This document shows positions 12,601 to 21,600 of a stretch of 64,000 nt of DNA, piece by piece. The notes below the pieces were generated by a model. That model was given only the letters and a program-made list of their open reading frames with translations. It did not search any database and had not been told where the DNA came from. A program made the position numbers and the translations under genes. Within the stretch, counting starts at the first letter, position 1. Each line of letters opens with the position of its first letter. Source of the stretch: Mimachlamys varia (lineage: Eukaryota > Mollusca > Bivalvia > Pectinida > Pectinidae); assembly GCA_947623455.1 (NCBI GenBank), contig OX392527.1, positions 8,428,001 through 8,492,000 on the forward strand, read 5' to 3'.

Positions 12601-15600
12601 GATAAAACAAGTCAAAACGAATTACGGAGGACAAGAAAATGCGATACGAACACATCATTCGAGCAATATAAACCAAAGAACAGAATTCTAAGAACATTGT
12701 GAGGAATCCGCTCAGGATAATGTTTGAAGGCACACCATGGTAGTGTTATTGAAACAGGGTAATCAGAAGACCAATGTAGCTAGAACTAATGGCATTACAG
12801 TTATCTGGATAGCATTGCTTACATGAGGGAATATTTAACGCGTTAACAATACTTAGAAAAGAATTAATGTTTCACAGAAAAATGTTGAAATGATATGATT
12901 AATACTGTGACAAGGAAACGTAAATTTGACGATGAAAATACTACTATAGAAAATAAAAATAAGCCTTACAAAGTTACATTTTAGACGAGCCAGTGTTCAG
13001 AGAGAGCCGCAGTTTTCATGTTTTGTGTTATTTTTAATCAGCTATGTTTCCGACAGGTGAGTAATATGACCACGCCTGAGGTGACGGTGTGTATGACCAA
13101 CCATCTAACCTCGTTCGGAGGAGACTTCGCTGTTCCACCAAACACCATCGACTTTTCTAACGTGTGGGCAAAGTTTAAGAACCTGAACGAGAACGCAGCT
13201 GTGTTTTCCACAGTGATCTCCCTTATGGGTGTATACATCATTCTAATGATTTGGGCCAGGTACATGGACAAGAAGGACGTGCAAAAGGTAAGGCAATATC
13301 ACACATAGTTTACAAATCGCAAGATATCGCATTAGCTTGTTAACCGATCGGTGCTACGGGAATTCTTCCTTTTAAACCAAAAGAACTTAAAGGACTTACA
13401 TATTTGTATTATTTTAAGTGACACGAATGCTACAATTTTAAACTGGACTTATTGTAAATACGTACATAATGTTACCAAACAATTGTACACATACTAGAAA
13501 TTATTGAAGTAATGTTACATATTAATTCCAATGTTTGGGGGGTCATGCTAACGGGCCAGTATGTTGTTTTGGGGGTTATGATAACAGTCCAGTATGTTGT
13601 TTGGGGGTTAGGATAACAGTCCAGTATGTTGTTTGGGGGTTAGGATAACAGTCCAGTATGTTGTTTGGGGGTTATGATAACAGTCCAGTATGTTGTTTGG
13701 GGGTTAGGATAACAGTCCAGTATGTTGTTTGGGGGTTATGATAACAGTCCAGTATGTTGTTTGGGGGTTATGATAACAGTCCAGTATGTTGTTTGGGGGT
13801 TAGGATAACAGTCCAGTATGTTGTTTGGGGGTTATGATAACAGTCCAGTATGTTGTTTGGGGGGTTAGGATAACAGTCCAGTATGTTGTTTGGGGGTTAG
13901 GATAACAGTCCAGTATGTTGTTTGGGGGGTTATGATAACAGTTCAGGATGTTTTTTGTAAAAGAACCATTGATGATTTATACCAGTGGGGAGCTTCACCA
14001 CTTGACGACAACCTTCCCACGGATAACTATCACTACCAAGTGACCGTGCAGACAGGGGTCCGCAAACTGGCCGCAACCAACTCAGGGGTCAGCTTCATCC
14101 TGTCCGGAGAGGAGTGTGACACCGGGGTCAGGCGTATGTACGACGGCCAGAGAAAGGTCAGTGTTCATCTGTCTTACTCCTATTGCGCGTTTTGTCGAGT
14201 ACATGTTACTAATGACGTCATTACGGATTTTAATCATAAGACTTATGCAAATGATATCACCTAAAGATTAACGGTATTGTTACTTGTTAATTCGATGTCA
14301 ACTAGATTAACGTTAATGCTGTTGTTTTCAACCAGAGAATAGGGACATTAATGTCTCAGACATTAACGTTAATGCTGTGGTTGTTGTCAAACAGAGAATA
14401 GGGACATTACTGTCTCAGGGATTAACGTTAATGATGTGGTTGTTGTCAAACAGAGAATAGGGACATTACTGTCTCAGGGATTAACGTTAATGCTGTGGTT
14501 GTTGTCAAACAGAGAATAGGGACATTACTGTCTCAGGGATTAACGTTAATGCTGTGGTTGTTGTCAAACAGAGAATAGGGACATTACTGTCTCAGGGATT
14601 AACGTTAATGCTGCTGTTGTTGTCAAACAGAGAATAGGGACATTACTGTCTCAGGGATTAACGTTAATGCTGTGGTTGTTGTTGAGACTAGGGACATTAA
14701 TGTTTCTGATATGATGTATACTTTTAAATGAAATGTTACGTTGGTAATCCTATACAAACGACGCTTTTGGAAGAAAATCAAATAACATTTAAATGTTAAA
14801 AAAACAATAAATATTACAGAATAAACCAATGTGGAAATGCATGTTTTCCATAAAGAATGTTTCAAAAGTTTCATTTTAAAACAAGGATCAAAGGTATTAT
14901 TTTAATGAACGCCCTTCTGCCCCATGCATACTAAGATGATATTTCGATCACTTGGATGAAGAGTATTGTAACTCAAAGTGTCATCGATTTTAAATAAAGT
15001 CTATAATAATCATTTTTATTATTATATTCACCTTTGTGCAGACGTTCGTTCGAGGCAGTATAATGAACTACATTCTGAGTGTGGAATCGTGCCTCGGACC
15101 GCTCAACTTCATGAGGATATGGCATGACAACAAAGGAAAGGGTAAAATGAGGTCCTGGTACCTGGACCAAGTACAGATCACCGACCTTCAGACCGGGGAC
15201 AGGTCAGTCTCATTATACTGTTTATTTTGTCACCTCTTATGGTTTATCGCCCTTTGTTGAAAAATCTTTTACCGGACAACTCCTCAAAATTACGGGGTCA
15301 ATTTTAACGACAAGACGTTTAAGACACTCACACACACTCCCATGCGTTCCCTTATGTTTGACATTCTGATATTACTATTCTGTAACCCTTTTTATGGAGC
15401 TATGGACCTTTGTTGAAAATATTTGCTGTGAAAATTTTAAAGGCCAACCGATTTTAACACGACAGTATAGATACGGTTACCAGCCCTGACGCTGTGTATC
15501 TAAGTACTTATATTTCATTCCGACCTTTTTGCACGGGGACAGGATCCTATAAACGAAACAAATATTGTCCGGACAAATCTTCCTAAACTACTGGGCTGAG

Positions 15601-18600
15601 TTTTACAGATTTCACAGCTACCTCCTGTTACCTTGTAGTTTGGGAAACATTTATGCATTTCCCCCGTTTCTTTAATCTGTATTTATATTTTTTGTGGATA
15701 GGGGGTTGATGCATACCATTTTTCCCATTATATTTTTTTTTGGTGGGGGGGGGGGGGGGGTATGGCGCAGTTTCCTTGAGACTGTAGTAAATATGTTTGG
15801 TGGAACGATAGTTATCCTAAGGTTTATTTATCATATTATATACATTGTAAGGTACTTTTTCCTGTGTGACCGCTGGCTGGCAGTAGAGGAGGACGACGGG
15901 ATGGTAGACAGGATCCTGCCTGTAGCTGGTCTAGAAGATCTAGCAGCATTCAAACAACTGTTTTCCTCCTCAGTCAAGAAGAAGTTGACCAACGACCATT
16001 TATGGTTTTCCGTGTTTTCCCGCCCGACAAGAAGTAATTTTACCCGGGTACAGCGCATCTCCTGCTGTGTTTCTCTTCTTTTTATGACCATGATTACCAA
16101 CGCCATGTGGTTCAAATCGGAAGACAACAACAATAACACATCTGCAATGAAAATAGGACCGGTGACCTTCACGCTTCAGCAGGTAAACTGCCTGATATAA
16201 TATGATGAAAACTACGGGCACATTTCAAGTTCGCCATCTTGATACCATCGAGAAAAAATTTTGTAACCTTTTTTGGCATGAAGATAAACATTTGTAATAA
16301 TAACGGTGTAAAAATATCAAAATTCTCATTTTGATGGCACGGCATTTACTTGGACGATACCTAGATTTACACTGCGGGTGTCGTTGATGCCAAACAATAC
16401 GCTTACCCTTCCGAAACACCTTGCCTTAATATCTTGTACTTTTCCAAGTGTCTCCGTGTAAATTTGTCCTTTGTTCCTATTTGTTCCTAGTTTTATTGGT
16501 TCGTGTTCAGATCATTGTTATATTGATGCTTTGCTATTATCTGATTTTGATAATGTGTATGTTTATACCTTCGTGTAGACTAAGCTATATTTGATTATGA
16601 AATTTAGATATGATATATTTCAGGTCTTTGTGAGCTTTGCTAGCACTATGATAGTGTTTCCGGTGAATTTCATTTTGATGACGTTTTTCCGGAAATGCCG
16701 CCCAAGGAAAAATGGCATTATGCATAAAAATCAACAAATCCCGAAAAGAGGCAAATGGAAGAGTGTGTCTGCCAACCAATCTCAGACATGGGGACGGGTT
16801 CCTATGAAAAGTCGATGGCAGAGATTCAAAGAATCTATCACAAACTTCATCAACTTCCAACGTCACAAATCAAAGTACCAGTCAGAACCGGATCCTGATG
16901 AATGTGTTCGAGAAATGAAAATCGCCGGGATACCTGATTCTGCTCAAAAGAAGAAGAAAAGGAAGAAGAAGCCCGGGTCTTTACCTCATTGGTGCATATA
17001 CATCGCGTGGGTCTGTGAGTAGTCCTTCAGCTTAATATATGTTCATCAATATCTTCATAAAGATAAGCTGCAAACATTGCTACGAAGCGATGTCGTGAAA
17101 TTAGGAGGAATTGCGCCATATTATATCTACTTTTGCCATGCAATGTGTTTCTAATGTTGAAACATTTCGTTTTTCGTGTTTCAGTGTGTTCTTGTGTTGT
17201 TACATTTCGTTTTTTGTGTTCAAGTGTGTTTCTTGTGTTGATACATATTCCGTTTTTCGTGTTCCAGTGTGTTTCTTCAGCATCACGTCCTCCGGCTTCT
17301 TCACCATTCTGTACAGTATGGAGTGGGGACCTGAGAAGGCTAATGAATGGTTAACTACTTTCCTCATGTCCTTTTTCCAATCCGTTATCGTCGTACAGCC
17401 AATTAAGGTATGGAACATCCTAAAAGTATAATGGCAAGTCACATGTTTGTATACCACTAAGATAATTCGAATGTTAAGTGGAAAAGTGTCACGACGTTAT
17501 GGAGGTAAGTAGTGCTGAAATATGGCTAAAACATAAAATATCACAAAAATAGCATAGCTTGTTCTACTGTTATACCCCCACTCAGGTAAGAGGGTATATC
17601 GTAATCATATTGTCTGCACGTCCATCTATGTTTGCGTCTATACGTCCGTGTTAAGTTTGTGTACAATATATCACCAGAAACCCCTCATGGGATTTGATTC
17701 ATATTCACGCCATAACATCTCACATCGTTATCAAATTCTATACACGATAAGATTTTGGTGGCCATACCTTTGTAATCCCTCGTTGTATGTGAAGTACCTA
17801 ACCCCCTAGCATCTGCTATATGTTTAGTGCTTATTTTCATGTGGTCTTAACATATATGTTGTTTGTTCAGTGCATTTGTAGTCCAACAAACTATGTTGTT
17901 TGCTTGGAACATGTATCTTTGTAGTCCCCTACTCTTTGCTTATTTTGCCTTCTGTATATTGTAGGTGTTTGTTCTGGTCGCTTTTATCGCCTGTATCCTG
18001 AAGAAGCCTGATCTAGATGACGAGGATCCCGGCGAGGATCTGAACAACGTAATAGCAGCCCACGACGAGGAGTTTATGGCGAAGAGCAATACCGCTATTG
18101 ACGGTTAGTAGCTTTGATACATCAAAGAGCAATACCGCAATTGACGGTGAGTAGCTATGATACGTCAAAGAGCAATACCGCTATTGACGGTTAGTAGCTT
18201 TGATACGTCAAAGAGCAATACCGCAATTGACGGTGAGTAGCTATGATACGTCAAAGAGCAATACCGCTATTGACGGTGAGTAGTTTTGATACGTCAAAGA
18301 GTAATACCGCTATTGACGGTGATAAGCTTTGATACGTCAAAGAGCAATACCGCTATTGACTGTGAGTATCTTTGATAGATCAAAGAGCAATACCGCTATT
18401 GACGGTGAGTAGCTTTGATACGTCAAAGAGCAATACAGTTATTGACAGTAAGTAGCTTTGATAGATCAAAGAGCAATACCGCTATTGACAGTGAGTACTT
18501 TTGATACGTCAAAGAGCAATACCGCTATTGACGGCGAATAGCTTAGATACGCCAAAGAGCAATACAGCTATTGACAGTAAGAAGCTTTGATAGATCAAAG

Positions 18601-21600
18601 AGCAATACCGCTATTGACAGTGAGTACTTTTGATAAGTCAAAGAGCAATACAGTTATCGACAGCGAGTAGCTTAGATACGCCAAAGAGAAATACCGCTAT
18701 TGCCGGTGATAAGCTTTGATACGTCAAAGAGCAATACCGCTATTGACGGTGAGTAGCTATGATACGTCAAAGAGCAAAAACGCTATTGTCGGTGAGTAGC
18801 TTTGATACGCAATTTATACATTGATCATTTATTTTTCAAGCAAGAAGCACAAAAGTTTATTTATTTCCTCGCTGAGATGATATTGATCAACGTGGTCAAT
18901 ACATAATCAAGCACATCCACCTTTTTATATCACTCTAATACCTGTCATATGTCCCAATGAGGTCATGTGGACAACCTGAAAACATGCTCATGAGTCCATC
19001 AACCAGCATCACTGGAAACCATGTGTTGTCAGTTTGTCCGTCAGCATTAACCAGCATCACTGGAAACCATGTGTTGTCAGTTTGTCCGTCAGCATTAACC
19101 AGCATCACTGGAAACCATGTGTTGTCAGTTTGTCCGTCAGCATTAACCAGCATCACTGGAAACCATGTGTTGTCAGTTTGTCCGTCAACATTAACCAGCA
19201 TCACTGGAAACCATGTGTTGTCAGTTTGTCCGTCAGCATTAACCAGCATCACTGGAAACCATGTGTTGTCAGTTTGTCCGTCAGCATTAACCAGCATCAC
19301 TGGAAACCATGTGTTGTCAGTTTGTCCGTCAGAATTAACCAGCATCACTGGAAACCATGTGTTGTCAGTTTGTCCGTCAGCATTAACCAGCATCACTGGA
19401 AACCATGTGTTGTCAGTTTGTCCGTCAGCATCAACCAGCATCACTGGAAACCATGTGTTGTCAGTTTGTCCTTCAGCATTAACCAGCATCACTGGAAACC
19501 ATGTGTTGTCAGTTTGTCCGTCAGCATTAACCAGCATCACTGGAAACCACGTGTTGTCAGTTTGTCCGTCACCATCAACCAGCATCACTGGAAACCATGT
19601 GTTGTCAGTTTGTCCGTCAGCATCAACCAGCATCACTGGAAACCATGTGTTGTCAGTTTGTCCGTCAACATTAACCAGCATCACTGGAATCCATGTGTTG
19701 TCAGTTTGTCCGTCAACAGTAAACATCATTTTATGATATTCCCAGCATAATTTTAAGTTTTAAACAAGTGTTACATGTAAACACCGAAGGACGGGATGGT
19801 ACAATCAAGAAGGTGAAAGTTCACGACTTGAGAATCGCAATCGGTCTGATAAGATACCTTAAGTGTAAGTCACCTCGCTTAGCCGTATTGAAAATAAAGA
19901 TGGAGGTTGTTATGTTTTGCTATTTGAAGGCAGCTTATCGTCTATATATCTGAATGTCTAATTGAAGGACTTTGGTATGTTTTTACTTGAAGTTCAAAGT
20001 AAATTCAGCATAATATGAAGAGAAGCCAAAATAAATACCTCTGAACCCTTTTGAAGTTTCCAATATAATCGTGACTCTAATGAAGTATAAATTGTCATAA
20101 TGCGTTTGTTAATTTGATTTGATAATTCTGAGAGTGTTTGTTAATATTTGGACAACGGTTTCGAAAAATAAGTTTGCCTGACTGGTATATAAGGGGAACA
20201 TTTATCGTTAACAGCTTTTATTTGGTTGTCATTTTTTGATATCGTTAGTCTAGCCGATTAGTCACTGGCAACGCGTCATGAAACGGGCTGCTGTCTGTAA
20301 TGAAGGGTTACCAACGTGTCACTCAAACAAATGTGTTGTATTGACAATGCAGTTATTGTATTTCATCGAGAATTTCTACAGTTAGTATGACTTGTATTTC
20401 ATTTTTACAGAAATTGCACTGAGGAGAAAGGTTCAAAACAGTGAATTTAAACCCCCGGATATGAAAACGCTAGAGGAGCAACGACAGCTTAGAATGATGG
20501 AACTGAAAATGGAAGAGGTTATCCGGGAGATAGGCATATATGCATTGTTTGTGTTGATTCTCTTCTTCCTGTCCTACCAGACCCGTGATTCTGATTCCTT
20601 CCTTATGGCTGAAAATCTCAAAATTACTCTTGGCAGCGGATTCGAGAAGGTAGATATTACATTCAGACAAATGATAGCACAACATCAGTCCCGTAACAGA
20701 CAATTAAGATACTATTTGAAAGCAAACAGTTCTGGATACAGATGTGTAATTCACTACGTATGTGAAATGTGTGCAAACGTTTCTTTTTTCGATCTACATC
20801 AGTCATAGCTACAATGTCTTTAAATTAGCTATGTATGTAAAAATGAGCTATAGCGTTTTATTTTAGATGAAATAGTAGATTGCCATCGACGTAAACCTGA
20901 ACAGACATTCCGTAAGTTAGTGGAAAAAACGAAAATGTGACTGTTTTGGCAAGAATAAAATTTCAGTCATAAGATATATCACGATACTTAGAATCGACAA
21001 CTCTTACAAAATGACCAACATGACAGACTTCTGGTACGAATGTGTGCTTATAGTGAAGCGTCATTTTCGACTGAGGTAGGGGAATGTGTGTCACTGTTTC
21101 CGTTATTACTTAAGATTATCTTTATTCTTTTTAATGGCTACTGTGTACACTTTATTTTGCTTATATCTGTCCTAGTTCAATGTGGCCTTGTTAACGCTTT
21201 AGAATGATCCTCTAAGAGTGACATCTACAAAAAGTATACTTATGTTGGGTGTCAAAAAATGCGTCACCTTGACGAGGATCAATTGGAATGCTTTCAAACA
21301 GTATCTTTCATACCATGATATGTGTCCCTGACAGTTTGATATCTATCCCTTCAGATTTCTACAGTGGCGGACTATTGGAATTGGCTGGAGAATAAACTGA
21401 TCCCTAACTTGTACGCCACTCAATATGCCAACGGTACTGAAATAAAAGCGTGGTGGGACAAGCGGTGTATAAAGGACATGGAATCGCGTCGTGTTGGGCT
21501 ACCTCGTCTACGCCAACTGAGGGTAAAGGAAGGTCAGTACACAAATGGTGGAGGAGGATGTCACAATTTATTCATGACACGGTTTTTTTTTTATTTCCCG

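Noticed and set aside
12499..12702. 67-codon frame on +
   Set aside because: Lys/Arg/Asn-rich and low-complexity, in an intron, no family resemblance.
18935..19750. Frames of about 260 codons on both strands
   Set aside because: 48-bp array, open in several frames on both strands at once; intronic to gene 1.
19768..19953. 61-codon frame as an extra gene 1 exon
   Set aside because: Exons 17965-18103 and 20411-20649 join in phase and align with gene 2 without it; no acceptor-donor pair fits.
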